Shown here in pieces: positions 36,535 to 45,745 of a stretch of 64,000 nucleotides of DNA. A program made the position numbers and the translations under genes. The DNA comes from Sporomusa acidovorans (lineage in GTDB: Bacteria > Bacillota > Negativicutes > Sporomusales > Sporomusaceae): the NCBI RefSeq assembly GCF_002257695.2, contig NZ_CP155571.1; one strand, written 5' to 3'. How positions within the stretch are numbered: the stretch's first letter is position 1; every line of letters starts with the position of its first letter. Under the pieces are notes generated by a model that was not told where the DNA came from, did not search any database, and was given only the letters and a program-made list of their open reading frames with translations.

Positions 36535-38493
36535 AATAAAGTATGTGTAAAAAACAACGTACTCCTTAAAGAAAATAACCTACGGCCGGAGCCGGGACTT
36601 GGTAATGCCCTATTGTCTGGAGAAGCGACTTTGTATGCCGGTGAAATCATTGAGGCGTTACGTTATGTAGATGACGCAAAACCTGATGAGCCTCCTTATA
36701 CCGGTTTTTTGCCTGAACGTATTTTGCGCAAATTCGGCGTACCGCTGGTTGACGGCACGATTCCCGGTGTTGCTGTTATTACCGGCAAAGCAAAAGACGC
36801 CAAAGCCGGTGCGGCGCTGGTTAAGGATTTACAGGCCAAGGGCATTCTTGTCATGCTGGTTAACGATATTATTGAACAATGTATAGAGGAAAATATTAAA
36901 GTTGGCGTTGATTATCTGACTTTCCCACTGGGAAAATTTACCCAGATTATTCATGCGGTTAACTTCGCTGCCCGTGCCGGTTTAGCCTTTGGCGGTGTTC
37001 CTAAAGGCGAACGTGCCCGGATGCTGGAGTATCAAAAGAACCGTGTTCCTGCTTTCGTAATTGCACTAGGCGAGCTGGATGCCGTTACGGTGGCAATTGG
37101 CGCCGGTGCGCTGTTCATGGGTTTCCCGATTGTTACCGATCAGGCTTTGCCGCCTGAATTGACAATTTCGGGCCTGTTGGAGCCTGAACCCGATTATGGA
37201 AAAATTGTCAAACTGGCCTTGGAACTTCGCAACATCAAGCTCAAAATAGTGGATATTCCTGTGCCTATTACTGTGGGCCCGGCTTTTGAAGGGGAAACCA
37301 TCCGCAAAAAAGAGGCCTGAGTTGAATTTGGCGGTGGCCGTGCTCCTGGCTTTGAGCTTGTTCGCATGTGCAGCGCCGATGCGGTAGAGGATGGCAAGAT
37401 CGAGGTTATTGGGCCGGAGATTGACGAAATGCCCGAGGGCAGTGTGTTTCCCTTGGGAATTATGGTGGATATCTATGGCCGCAAAATGCAGGAAGACTTT
37501 GAAGGCGTACTGGAACGCCGTATTCATTATTTTATCAACTACGGCGAAGGACTGTGGCATGTGGCGCAGCGGGATTTGTGCTGGCTGCGAATTAGCAAGG
37601 CGGCTAAAGCTGCCGGTTTTAAAATCCGTCATTACGGGGAACTTTTAATTGCTAAGTTTAAATCCGATTACCCGGCCATTGTTGACAGGGTACAGATTAC
37701 TTTAATTACCGATGCCAAAGTGATTGAAGAAAAAATTGTCATCGCCCGTGAAAGGTACCAAGCCCGTGACGCCAGATTGAAGGGCCTTACCGATGAATCG
37801 GTGGACACATTCTATTCCTGCACACTATGCCAGTCCTTCGCGCCTAACCATGTTTGCATTGTTTCGCCTGAACGCGTTGGTTTGTGCGGGGCGGTGAGCT
37901 GGCTTGATGCCAAGGCTTCGAATGAAATTACACCGACCGGGCCTAATCAGCCAATTGTTAAGGGCGAATGCCTTGATGAGCAAAAAGGCATGTGGAAAAA
38001 TTTGAATACCTTCCTCTACGGTGCCTCCCACCAGACACTGGAAGAAGTTAACCTATATACTCTGATGGACAGGCCGATGACTTCCTGCGGCTGCTTTGAA
38101 GCTATCATTGCCGTACTGCCGATGACGAATGGGGTGATGCTTACCACCCGTGAACATGCCGGGGAAACGCCCTGCGGCATGACCTTCTCCACGTTGGCAG
38201 GGACTTGCGGCGGCGGGGTACAGACCCTGGGTTTCATGGGAGTTGGCCGTCGTTATATAATAAGTTCCAAGTTTATTCCGGCCGATGGTGGTTTAGGACG
38301 TATTGTCTGGATGCCGAAAGAATTAAAAGATTATCTGAGAGAGGAATTGACCGAACGGGCTGTCGCTCTTGGTCTGGGAACCGACTTTATCGACAAAATT
38401 GCCGATGAGACAGTAGGAACTACGGAAGAGAGTATCTTGCCCTTCCTGGAGGAAAAGAAACATCCGGCGCTGACAATGACACCCTTAATGTAA
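36535..38493 (+). pseudogene. acsB: Acetyl-CoA synthase (CODH/ACS alpha subunit, acsB), N-terminally truncated with internal TGA
   Basis: The frame covers about residue 100 to the end of AcsB (family length about 730). It has an in-frame TGA at 37318-37320, where family members read into V-E-x-G-G. Both sides are well conserved, and the A-cluster cysteines are intact: YSCTLCQSFAPNHVC, VGLCGAVSW and TSCGCFEAI. No start codon or ribosome site precedes the first conserved segment (SGEATLYAGEIIEALRY), and a TAG closes the frame upstream at 36532. ACS joins methyl, CO and CoA to acetyl-CoA in the Wood-Ljungdahl pathway. As isolated from other acs genes and truncated, this copy is probably dead, with an intact one elsewhere. 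Confidence 0.85.
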
Positions 38494-38513
38494 AAAAATA
38501 GTAAAGCAAAGAT

Positions 38514-38552
38514 AGATTACCCCCGCAGTTTACTTGACTGCGGGGGTAATCT
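38514..38552. terminator. 16-bp stem hairpin after the acsB remnant
   Basis: AGATTACCCCCGCAGT and its perfect complement around a 7-nt loop. There is no clear T-run, so it may also stabilise or insulate. Confidence 0.55.
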
Positions 38553-38717
38553 GTTATGGATGGCAAGTATTGCAAGGATTTTTGCCACTCTGGCTTTTCC
38601 CCTTTAATGAAGCTGCGGGTTAGCTGGTTTGCATTCAATTTGCTCAGCAGGAACATATCTTCCTTGCGTTTTGTGCAACCTATAGTATATATGAGCTCAC
38701 AAAGGGAGGAACAGAAT

Positions 38718-39437
38718 ATGGAATGGCACGAAATAATGCGCGATACCTGGCAGACCTCACTGGTATTCATAGGTCTGCTTATATTTACCCGTGTACTTGG
38801 CAAAACACAGGTTGGTCAATTGACTTATTATGAATATATTAGCGGGATTACCATTGGTTCACTTGCCGCCAACATCGCAGCGGCTGATGCCGATAAAGTG
38901 TGGAACCATTATTATGATCTTATTTTATTTGTTGCCCTGACGTATGCAGTATCAGTTGTTACGATTAAAAGCCGGCCCTTAAGAAAATTAATTGACGGTT
39001 CTCCGACCGTTATAATCGAGAACGGCAAGATTATTGAAGAAAGTATGCACGGCCTGCGCTATGATCTGGACGAATTGCATAGCCAACTGCGCGAGCAGGG
39101 GATATTTGATCCCGCCGAAGTGCAATATGCTGTTTTAGAAACGACCGGAAAATTGAGCGTGATAAAGAAGTCGGACTATCAGCCTATGACTAAAAGTGAT
39201 TTTAATATTCACTTGCCTGATCCTATGTTCCCGGTGGAATTGATTATGGATGGGGTTGTTATTGAACGCAATTTACAAAAACAAAACTATTCCAAGGAAT
39301 GGCTGGAAGAACAATTGGCAGCCAGAGGCATTTCTGCTATAGCGGAAGTGACTTATGCAGGGATTGATTCTAAAGGACAATTATTTGTTAATCCCAAAGT
39401 CCACTCAAAATTGAGTATAAGTCAGGCCAGTAAATAG
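38718..39437 (+). CDS. DUF421-family membrane protein (YetF/YrbG-like)
   Basis: 239 aa from ATG 38718, with AAAGGGAGG upstream; a longer frame to 38556 reads through the terminator region. Three N-terminal helices (to about residue 85), RVLGKTQVGQLTYYEYISGITIGSLAA, then a DUF421 cytoplasmic domain (RKLIDGSPTVIIENGKI, LRYDLDELHSQLREQGIFDPAEVQYAVLE), partly repeated at the C-terminus. Common in spore formers. Stop is TAG. Confidence 0.82.
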   Translation: MEWHEIMRDTWQTSLVFIGLLIFTRVLGKTQVGQLTYYEYISGITIGSLAANIAAADADKVWNHYYDLILFVALTYAVSVVTIKSRPLRKLIDGSPTVIIENGKIIEESMHGLRYDLDELHSQLREQGIFDPAEVQYAVLETTGKLSVIKKSDYQPMTKSDFNIHLPDPMFPVELIMDGVVIERNLQKQNYSKEWLEEQLAARGISAIAEVTYAGIDSKGQLFVNPKVHSKLSISQASK

Positions 39438-39534
39438 AAGCAAGTTTGGGCAGTAATGAAAATATGGAGCATTATTGGCTGTATGGTGTAAAAATGGCAA
39501 TAGTGCGCAAACTAATCATACGGAGGTGTCAGGT

Positions 39535-40932
39535 ATGTTGCTAAGTTGGATGATGATGAAAATGATGGATCCGGCCATGGATGAGATAATGGCCAAGATG
39601 CTGACCGAGGATTATCCGGATAACCCTTTTCTATTAGTGACAGTTGCCGAAAAACTTTCTCCCCGGGCAGTTATGGAGGCGGCTATCCGGGCCGAACTTG
39701 GCAAGGAATTAACGCGACCGCTGGGCAGTCCGGTGGTATTGTCACCTTGGGATAAAATTCTGTTAAATCCCAAACAATTATTCCAGCTACCCACGGAAGA
39801 TTATACGAAGGTAACTACGAAAACGGTCATTGGGCCAAATGCCAAAAGACCTTTAACACTGGAGACGCCTATTATGATTACGGGGATGTCCTACGGAGGA
39901 TCGTTAAGTCTGCCCATGAAGGTTGCGCTGGCAAAAGGTGCATCTATGGCCGGTACAGCCACCAATACAGGTGAATCGGCGGTTACGGATGAAGAGCGGC
40001 AAGCCGCCAGGCTGTTGGTAGGGCAATACCACCGTGGGGGAATGTTAAGCGGCCAGGAGCAATTGGGCATGCTCGATGCTATTGAGATTCAACTTGGGCA
40101 GGGTGCCTGGGGCGGAGCCGTAGACGAGCCTATGCGCTCTGAACAGATTGGCCGGCACTTACAAAAAGCCTGGAAGCTGGAAAAAGGCCAGGATGCCACC
40201 GTATATTCCCGTATGCCCGGCAAGAGTACGTCGCAGGATTATATTCAAATGATTAATAAAATGAAAGCTCAGTATGATGTTCCGATAGGAGTAAAAATTG
40301 CCGGAACTGATTATATTGAGTATGAATTAGCCGTTATTGCCCAAACACAGGCTGATTATATTGTTGTAGACGGCTCGGAAGGCGGGACGGCAGTAGCCAA
40401 CCCGACGCTGCAGGATAATGTTGGGTTACCGACTTTTCACACATTAGTGCGTACCGTTGACTGGCTTACCCAGCAAAACCTTAGAGACCGCTTTAGCGTT
40501 ATTGTGACAGGCGGCATGACAACGCCGGGGCATTTTCTTAAAGCATTGGCACTTGGTGCTGATGCCATCTATATTGGCACGATTGCCTTAATGGCTGCCA
40601 TGCATACCCAGGTGGCCAAAACTTTGCCACAGGCACCGCCTTCGCAAATGGCACTTTATACCGGGAAAATGACCGACAAGCTGGATGTAGATAAAGCTGC
40701 CAGACACCTGACTAATTTCCTGACATCCTGTATGATTGAAATGCAGCTGGCCGTTCAGGCGGTTGGCAAAACCGCTTTTAAAGAACTCGACCGCACGGAT
40801 CTGGTAACAGTTGATAAAAATCTGGCGGAATTTGCCGGTATCCGTTATGCCGGCAGCCAGCGTGAAGTGCAATTGCCGGGCATTGGCCAGGTGAATGAAC
40901 AATATCAGTCACCTAGCCTGCAGCTACAATAA
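39535..40932 (+). CDS. FMN-binding glutamate synthase-like oxidoreductase (GltS domain)
   Basis: 465 aa from ATG 39535 after CGGAGGTG. Holds the GltB central FMN/FeS barrel: TPIMITGMSYGGSLSLPMKVALAKGASMAGTATNTGE, GVKIAGTDYIEYELAV, DGSEGGTAVANP, and VIVTGGMTTPGHFLKALALGADAIYIGT. It lacks the glutaminase domain and the obvious 3Fe-4S cysteines of true glutamate synthases. Paralogues are often found in anaerobes as stand-alone proteins of unknown substrate. Monocistronic with a terminator. Confidence 0.78.
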   Translation: MLLSWMMMKMMDPAMDEIMAKMLTEDYPDNPFLLVTVAEKLSPRAVMEAAIRAELGKELTRPLGSPVVLSPWDKILLNPKQLFQLPTEDYTKVTTKTVIGPNAKRPLTLETPIMITGMSYGGSLSLPMKVALAKGASMAGTATNTGESAVTDEERQAARLLVGQYHRGGMLSGQEQLGMLDAIEIQLGQGAWGGAVDEPMRSEQIGRHLQKAWKLEKGQDATVYSRMPGKSTSQDYIQMINKMKAQYDVPIGVKIAGTDYIEYELAVIAQTQADYIVVDGSEGGTAVANPTLQDNVGLPTFHTLVRTVDWLTQQNLRDRFSVIVTGGMTTPGHFLKALALGADAIYIGTIALMAAMHTQVAKTLPQAPPSQMALYTGKMTDKLDVDKAARHLTNFLTSCMIEMQLAVQAVGKTAFKELDRTDLVTVDKNLAEFAGIRYAGSQREVQLPGIGQVNEQYQSPSLQLQ

Positions 40933-40945
40933 TAGACGCAGGTAG

Positions 40946-40982
40946 CAGACCTCTCCGGAAATTTTTTGGGAGAGGTTTGTCT
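40946..40982 (+). terminator. Terminator after the GltS-like gene
   Basis: ACCTCTCC pairs with GGGAGAGGT, extended by CAGAC/GTCTG, with an AT-rich loop. Confidence 0.65.
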
Positions 40983-41153
40983 GTATGTTCGCCGTATAGA
41001 AGCTGGCAGGCATAGGCGGGTGTCAATATCTTTAGTACGCTGGATATATATGGTATTTTTAGCGGCTGAGATAATAAGATTAAATAGAGATATAGTCTCC
41101 TAATTGCGGCATGGTAATGGACAAGGTAATTTCAGGAAAAGGCTGGTGATTCA

Positions 41154-42200
41154 ATGAAGGGAGTCAAAATCCGGTCTGTTGGGACGGCAGTTCCACCGCA
41201 TGCGTTATGCCAGAAGGATATCAAGAAAACAGCTGCTGCTTTATTTAACTCACATATCCAGCATCTTGACCGGCTGCTGCCGGTGTTCGAAAACAGCTTA
41301 ATTCAAACCCGCTACCTTTCTCAACCGCTTGCTTGGTATAGCGATATCCATCCTTTTGCCGAAGCAAACCGAATTTATGAAGAAGTGGCTTTAGCTTTGG
41401 CTGAGCAAGCGTCCAGGCAGGCTATTGACCGGGCCGGAATCGCCGAGCGGGATGTGGGGATGGTGGTTTTTGTATCGTCAACCGGTATTGCAACGCCTAC
41501 GCTGGATGCCAAACTGATTCAGCGGTTGGGTTTATCGCCCCATACGTACCGGTTGCCGGTTTGGGGACTGGGCTGTGCGGGCGGAGTGGCGGGGCTTGCC
41601 AGAGCGGCGGAATTAGCCAAAAATTATACCCGGAGTGCGGTATTACTGGTTACGGTAGAATTATGCAGTCTTACTTTTCAGCGAAATGATTTTTCCAAGG
41701 CTAATTTGATTGGAACCAGTATTTTTGCCGACGGGGCGGCAGCCGCTATCATCGCGGCCGAGGGAAACGGGCCTGAGGTTTTGGGCAGCTACAGTACGCT
41801 GTTTCCCAATTCAGAAGATATTATGGGATGGGAACTGATAGACACCGGATTAAAAGTGCGATTTTCCCGCGATATTCCGAGTATTGTCAGAAAAGAACTG
41901 CCGGCGTTGGTTGCCCAGGCCTGTGACTTGTGGGGCATTACCCACACTGACATTCAGCATTATGTAGTCCATCCCGGCGGTGCGAAGGTATTGCAAGCCT
42001 ATACCGAATGTTTTGGATTACATAATAACGATTTGGTAAGCGGCTATGAAGTCCTTGCCAATTATGGCAATATGTCAAGTTCATCAGTATTTTTTGTCCT
42101 TGAGCGGTTTCTGGCGTCTACGCCGCCGGCGAATGAATATGGCATTATGCTGAGTCTAGGTCCGGGATTCAGTGCGGAACAGGTGTTATTCCGATGGTAA
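41154..42200 (+). CDS. Type III polyketide synthase (alkylpyrone synthase type)
   Basis: 348 aa, usual length. Catalytic triad visible: Cys in VWGLGCAGGVAGLARA (about residue 141), His in YVVHPGGAKVL and Asn in LANYGNMSS. Resembles Bacillus BpsA/BcsA, which makes alkylpyrones from long-chain acyl-CoA and malonyl-CoA. It overlaps the next gene by 7 nt, an ICMT-type methyltransferase, the same pair as bpsA-bpsB. Confidence 0.88.
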   Translation: MKGVKIRSVGTAVPPHALCQKDIKKTAAALFNSHIQHLDRLLPVFENSLIQTRYLSQPLAWYSDIHPFAEANRIYEEVALALAEQASRQAIDRAGIAERDVGMVVFVSSTGIATPTLDAKLIQRLGLSPHTYRLPVWGLGCAGGVAGLARAAELAKNYTRSAVLLVTVELCSLTFQRNDFSKANLIGTSIFADGAAAAIIAAEGNGPEVLGSYSTLFPNSEDIMGWELIDTGLKVRFSRDIPSIVRKELPALVAQACDLWGITHTDIQHYVVHPGGAKVLQAYTECFGLHNNDLVSGYEVLANYGNMSSSSVFFVLERFLASTPPANEYGIMLSLGPGFSAEQVLFRW

Positions 42201-42730
42201 AGACAGTAATTTGGTTTATGTTTGCTGTTATTGTCACGCAGCGCCTGGTGGAATTGGCTGTTGCCCGGCGCAACAGACTTTGGGCATGTAGAGCCGGAGC
42301 CAGGGAATTTGGCGCCGGCCATTATCGTTGTTTTTTTTTGCTGCATGCTATCTGGCTGGCGGGTTGGGTTGTTGAGGGAAGTTTGTATAATAATTTGTCG
42401 GCGGTATGGTATGTATGGCTGGGAGTGTTTTTGAGCGCGCAGATTGTAAGGTATTGGTGTATTGCCAGTCTGGGAAGGCATTGGAATACACGCATTTTGA
42501 TCATACCCGGCAGCACGCTAATCCGGCGCGGGCCCTACCGAATGCTCAAACACCCCAACTATTTGGCGGTTGCAGTAGAATTAATGAGTGTGCCAATGAT
42601 TTTTGGGGCAACGATCACGGCGGTTCTGGCTACCATGGCCAATGCGGTGCTGCTTTTGTACGTTCGCATTCCGGCAGAAGAGCAAGCATTCCAGGTACTT
42701 GCCGCTACGGAAACAGAGAAAGAGTTGTAA
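42194..42730 (+). CDS. Isoprenylcysteine carboxyl methyltransferase-family protein (BpsB/YpbQ-like)
   Basis: 178 aa, several membrane helices. C-terminal ICMT motif: GRHWNTRILIIPG, RRGPYRMLKHPNYLAV and EEQAF. In Bacillus the homologue O-methylates alkylpyrones made by the adjacent polyketide synthase; the 7-nt overlap with the synthase gene implies coupled translation and the same pathway. Membrane located. Confidence 0.85.
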   Translation: MVKTVIWFMFAVIVTQRLVELAVARRNRLWACRAGAREFGAGHYRCFFLLHAIWLAGWVVEGSLYNNLSAVWYVWLGVFLSAQIVRYWCIASLGRHWNTRILIIPGSTLIRRGPYRMLKHPNYLAVAVELMSVPMIFGATITAVLATMANAVLLLYVRIPAEEQAFQVLAATETEKEL

Positions 42731-42811
42731 TATATTTCCACTAATAAATAAAAGGCAGTCTGTACATTAATAATAAATGGAGCATTAAGATACTTTTAGG
42801 AGGTATATACT

Positions 42812-43021
42812 GTGACTGTAAAAAAGGACTTAGAGAAAGCGTTAGCTGCTGCCCAAGCTGCCAAAGGCACGTACGCAACTTTTGCCACATCCACGGACGA
42901 CCAAGGTGCTCAGACAATGTTTGAGCAAATGGCCCAGGACATGGATCGGCATATTGCCCAGCTTAACAGCCGCGTAAGTGAAACGTCGGAAACTAAATTA
43001 AGCAATCGGCAACAGGAGTAA
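42812..43021 (+). CDS. DUF1657-type small protein
   Basis: 69 aa, GTG start after AGGAGG. Pattern MTVKKDLEKALAAAQAAKGTYATFA and the helical amphipathic body match DUF1657, small proteins frequent in spore formers and often near SpoVA or DUF421 genes. Function not established. Confidence 0.7.
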   Translation: MTVKKDLEKALAAAQAAKGTYATFATSTDDQGAQTMFEQMAQDMDRHIAQLNSRVSETSETKLSNRQQE

Positions 43022-43047
43022 TAAGGAGGTAGATACCTACCTCCTTA
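43022..43047. other. 11-bp perfect hairpin containing an SD and an anti-SD sequence
   Basis: TAAGGAGGTAG pairs perfectly with its complement CTACCTCCTTA around four bases, immediately after the DUF1657 stop. No T-run. The 3' arm equals the 16S anti-Shine-Dalgarno. Confidence 0.6.
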
Positions 43048-43111
43048 CTCCAGATGAAAAGTATAACTTTTCCTGGATAGAACGACTAAAGCTTCTACCT
43101 GCAGCCTAAAG

Positions 43112-43137
43112 GACTTGGTACAAGCCAAGTCTTTTTT
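43112..43137 (+). terminator. Terminator upstream of the activase-like pair
   Basis: GACTTGG pairs with CCAAGTC around TACAAG, followed by six T. It lies 26 bp before the next start codon. Confidence 0.75.
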
Positions 43138-43162
43138 AACTAAGATACAAAAGGTGAAACAA

Positions 43163-44107
43163 ATGAGTGTTAAGGTCGGCATTCCCCAAGCATTACTATA
43201 TCACGAGTTTGGCGGTTTCTGGCTGGAGTTTTTTCAGAACATTAGAGTACCGGTGACTCTTTCCGGTAATACCAATAAACAAATATTAGACCGGGGGATG
43301 TCGCTTGCTATTGACGAGTCTTGTATACCATTGAAGGTTTACTTAGGTCATGTAGAATCCTTATTAAACACATGCAGTCATATCTTCATACCTCGCATCG
43401 CCCAGTATTATCCGGACAATCATTTTTGTGCAAAGCTTGCCGGTTTACCGGATATTGTGCAAAATACGTTTAGATTGACTGGTAAAGAATTACTTAGTCC
43501 CAATATTGAAAATAGTTCCCAGGCTACAGTAGTAAAGGCCGTTCGTACGATATGTCAGCCGTTAGGTTTGTCTGCCATTAGCGGACAGCGGGCATACTAC
43601 CAAGCCCGAAAAGCCTGGAAGGATAATATCCCGCTTCAATCTGACCACACGGCAAAGGCTAAAATCGCGGTGATTGGTCATAGTTACATAATAAAGGATG
43701 TTTTCTTCAATAATGATATTGAAAAATTTTTTAAGTCTCAAGCTGTAGAGATTATCACTCCGAACGATTTGCCAAACAAAACAATTTATGAGGAAGCCAA
43801 AGCATTTCGACAGGATATTTATTGGCAACTGTCAATGAAAATTGCCGGTGCTACCCGGTATTTTTGCCGACAAAGCGATATAGCAGGTATTATTATGGTA
43901 TCAAGTTTTGGCTGTGGTCCCGATTCACTTGTTAACGAATACTTGGAGCATCATATTCTCAAACCAAGTAATAAGCCACATATGGTGATTACTATTGATG
44001 AGCATACCGGCAATGCCGGGCTTATTACGCGGGTTGAAGCCTTTTGGGATATGGTATCAAGGAGGTTAAAGCTTGAAGATAAGTTATCCTCATATGGGCT
44101 ATCTTAG
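43163..44107 (+). CDS. 2-hydroxyacyl-CoA dehydratase activase-related protein (DUF2229/COG3580 type)
   Basis: 314 aa from ATG 43163 (AAAGGTGA upstream); a longer frame starts inside the terminator. It begins VGIPQALLYHEFGGFWLEFF and carries DESCIPLK, FGCGPDS and IDEHTGNAGLITRVEAF, the DUF2229/COG3580 pattern. These proteins resemble parts of the HgdC/BcrA activator-dehydratase system with conserved Cys that may bind FeS. It overlaps the following COG3581-like gene by 35 nt. No dehydratase A/B subunits are nearby, so the reaction is unknown. Confidence 0.75.
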   Translation: MSVKVGIPQALLYHEFGGFWLEFFQNIRVPVTLSGNTNKQILDRGMSLAIDESCIPLKVYLGHVESLLNTCSHIFIPRIAQYYPDNHFCAKLAGLPDIVQNTFRLTGKELLSPNIENSSQATVVKAVRTICQPLGLSAISGQRAYYQARKAWKDNIPLQSDHTAKAKIAVIGHSYIIKDVFFNNDIEKFFKSQAVEIITPNDLPNKTIYEEAKAFRQDIYWQLSMKIAGATRYFCRQSDIAGIIMVSSFGCGPDSLVNEYLEHHILKPSNKPHMVITIDEHTGNAGLITRVEAFWDMVSRRLKLEDKLSSYGLS

Positions 44108-45146
44108 TATACCGGTCTACAACATGCTGACAAACCTTGGTGCTGAAGTTATTGAAGCTCCGTCAATTTCCGCGAAAACGGTTGAGTTGGGTTCAATGTA
44201 TTCACCGGAAGGTGTATGTTTGCCCTACAAAATAAACATGGGTAATTTTTTGGAGAGTATGGATAAGGGTGCAGATACATTTGTAACCGTGTGTGGTGCC
44301 GGAAAATGCCGCTTAGGATTTTACGGTGCTGTGCAAAAAATTCAGCTTTCTAAGACTAAAAATGTGAAATTTTATACGATTGATACCAACCATCTCTTCA
44401 ACGGGTTATATCACTTTTTACAAAGTGTGGCGCCTCAAGTCAGTCGCTTGAAGATCGTAAAGCAGCTTACTATGGCAATTAAGATACTAAAAGCTCTTGA
44501 TTCTATCAACAATGCCAAGAATTTTTATGGATCGCGGTCTAATAAGCCGGATATTATCATTGATATAGCGAATAAATCAACGAGAGAGTTTCGTAATTGC
44601 CAAACTTTTAGAGATATTAAGGACAAGCAAGATCAGATTATTCAATTGATAAGGACAATGAGTGAACCTAGCGCTTGTCAAAAGCCGAAGGTTGGCTTAG
44701 TTGGAGAATTCTATTTGTTGGTCGAACCTTATGTCAATTATAGAGTGGAAGACATATTGCTTCAACAAGGTATAGAGGTCAAAAAGTTTGTTAATACAGG
44801 GGAATGGGTTTATTCAAATACGTTATTAAGCTCACTGGGGCTATACAACGAGGAGAAGGTATTTCAGAAGCAGGCTAGGCCCTATCTTAATCATCATATT
44901 GGCGGTGACGGGCTAAAATCAGTAGGGAGTATGTTATGGTGCGCGCGGAACGGTTATGACGGAATTGTCCATATATATCCATTTGGCTGTATGCCCGAAA
45001 TAGTAGCTCAATACGCACTCAGGAATATTGCTCAAGACTTCAATTTGCCCTTATTGTCCTTAAGTGTTGACGAACACTCCAGCGATGTGGGGGTTCTCAC
45101 TAGATTGGAGGCATTTGTCGATTGTATCAGACGAAGAAAAAAATAG
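44073..45146 (+). CDS. 2-hydroxyacyl-CoA dehydratase-related protein (COG3581 type, CoA protein activase)
   Basis: 357 aa. TTG start with AAGGAGG inside the previous gene. Conserved cysteines: EGVCLPYK, VCGAGKCRLGFYG, YPFGCMPEIV, and the family ending SVDEHSSDVGVLTRLEAFVD parallel to its partner (TIDEHTGNAGLITRVEAF), so the two are distant paralogues. Probably form a heteromer with an FeS cluster. Stop is TAG. Confidence 0.75.
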   Translation: MKISYPHMGYLSIPVYNMLTNLGAEVIEAPSISAKTVELGSMYSPEGVCLPYKINMGNFLESMDKGADTFVTVCGAGKCRLGFYGAVQKIQLSKTKNVKFYTIDTNHLFNGLYHFLQSVAPQVSRLKIVKQLTMAIKILKALDSINNAKNFYGSRSNKPDIIIDIANKSTREFRNCQTFRDIKDKQDQIIQLIRTMSEPSACQKPKVGLVGEFYLLVEPYVNYRVEDILLQQGIEVKKFVNTGEWVYSNTLLSSLGLYNEEKVFQKQARPYLNHHIGGDGLKSVGSMLWCARNGYDGIVHIYPFGCMPEIVAQYALRNIAQDFNLPLLSLSVDEHSSDVGVLTRLEAFVDCIRRRKK

Positions 45147-45158
45147 TGTACGCAAAGT

Positions 45159-45198
45159 GGTATCATATTCTTCGTAAAGGAATATGATACCGTTTTTT
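45159..45198 (+). terminator. Terminator of the activase-like pair
   Basis: GGTATCATATTC and its perfect 12-bp complement around a 9-nt loop, then G and six T. Confidence 0.85.
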
Positions 45199-45350
45199 AG
45201 TGTTTTCTGTCCATATTGGTTGGCAAGGTAAACAGTAACCGAAATATACTTTACTACATATACGAAACTCTAAAAGTGTCAATGGGCTTCCCTTATCCAT
45301 ATTATGTAATAACCGTAACTTTTTTTATTGCGGTAATTTCATAGGAAGGG

Positions 45351-45674
45351 ATGAGTGAAGTGCCAAGAGATGAATGGGAATCTCCTGAAATTGATGAATG
45401 GGATGAAGAGAATGAAGAGGATGAATCCTACGATTTTCGTCAATGTTTCCCGATAGGCTGTTCTCCAAATTTTTGTAACCCACGCCGGTTTTGTTTTCCG
45501 CGTCAATGTTTTCCCAGATTCTGTTTTCCACGTCAATGCTTTCCTCGATTTTGTTTTCCAAGACAGTGTTTTCCAAGACAGTGTTTTCCAAGACTGTGTT
45601 TTCCAAGGCAGTGTTTTCCAAGACTGTGTTTCCCGCGGCAATGTTTTCCAAGACAGTGCTTTCCACGTCGATAA
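45351..45674 (+). CDS. 107-aa Cys-Phe-Pro-Arg pentad-repeat protein
   Basis: The N-terminal 28 residues are very acidic (DEWESPEIDEWDEENEEDE). Then comes CFPIG, CSPNF, CNPRR, followed by 12 tandem five-residue units C-F-P-R-[QFLR]. The basic, Cys-rich repeat plus acidic head could self-associate or bind metal. The 15-bp DNA repeat (TGTTTTCC[AA/C]...) makes all frames open, so only the plus frame with a ribosome site (AGGAAGGG) is supported. The start could also be GTG 45360, which has better spacing. A terminator follows. Confidence 0.6.
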   Translation: MSEVPRDEWESPEIDEWDEENEEDESYDFRQCFPIGCSPNFCNPRRFCFPRQCFPRFCFPRQCFPRFCFPRQCFPRQCFPRLCFPRQCFPRLCFPRQCFPRQCFPRR

Positions 45675-45675
45675 G

Positions 45676-45715
45676 AAAGGAAAGAGGCCAGTATTTCGAC
45701 TGGCCTCTTTCCTTT
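45676..45715. terminator. Bidirectional 17-bp hairpin terminator
   Basis: AAAGGAAAGAGGCCAGT and its complement around ATTTCG. It separates the repeat gene from the convergent ABC operon. Confidence 0.75.
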
Positions 45716-45745
45716 GAGCAGGGTTACAGAACGTTTTATTGATTT

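Noticed and set aside
37318..37320. TGA in acsB as a selenocysteine codon
   Set aside because: No selenoprotein AcsB is known to me, the position is Tyr rather than a catalytic Cys in a homologue, and the gene is also truncated at its N-terminus. Kept only as a check.
45351..45674. CRISPR-like short repeats
   Set aside because: The 15-bp units are contiguous, without spacers, and encode a regular protein.
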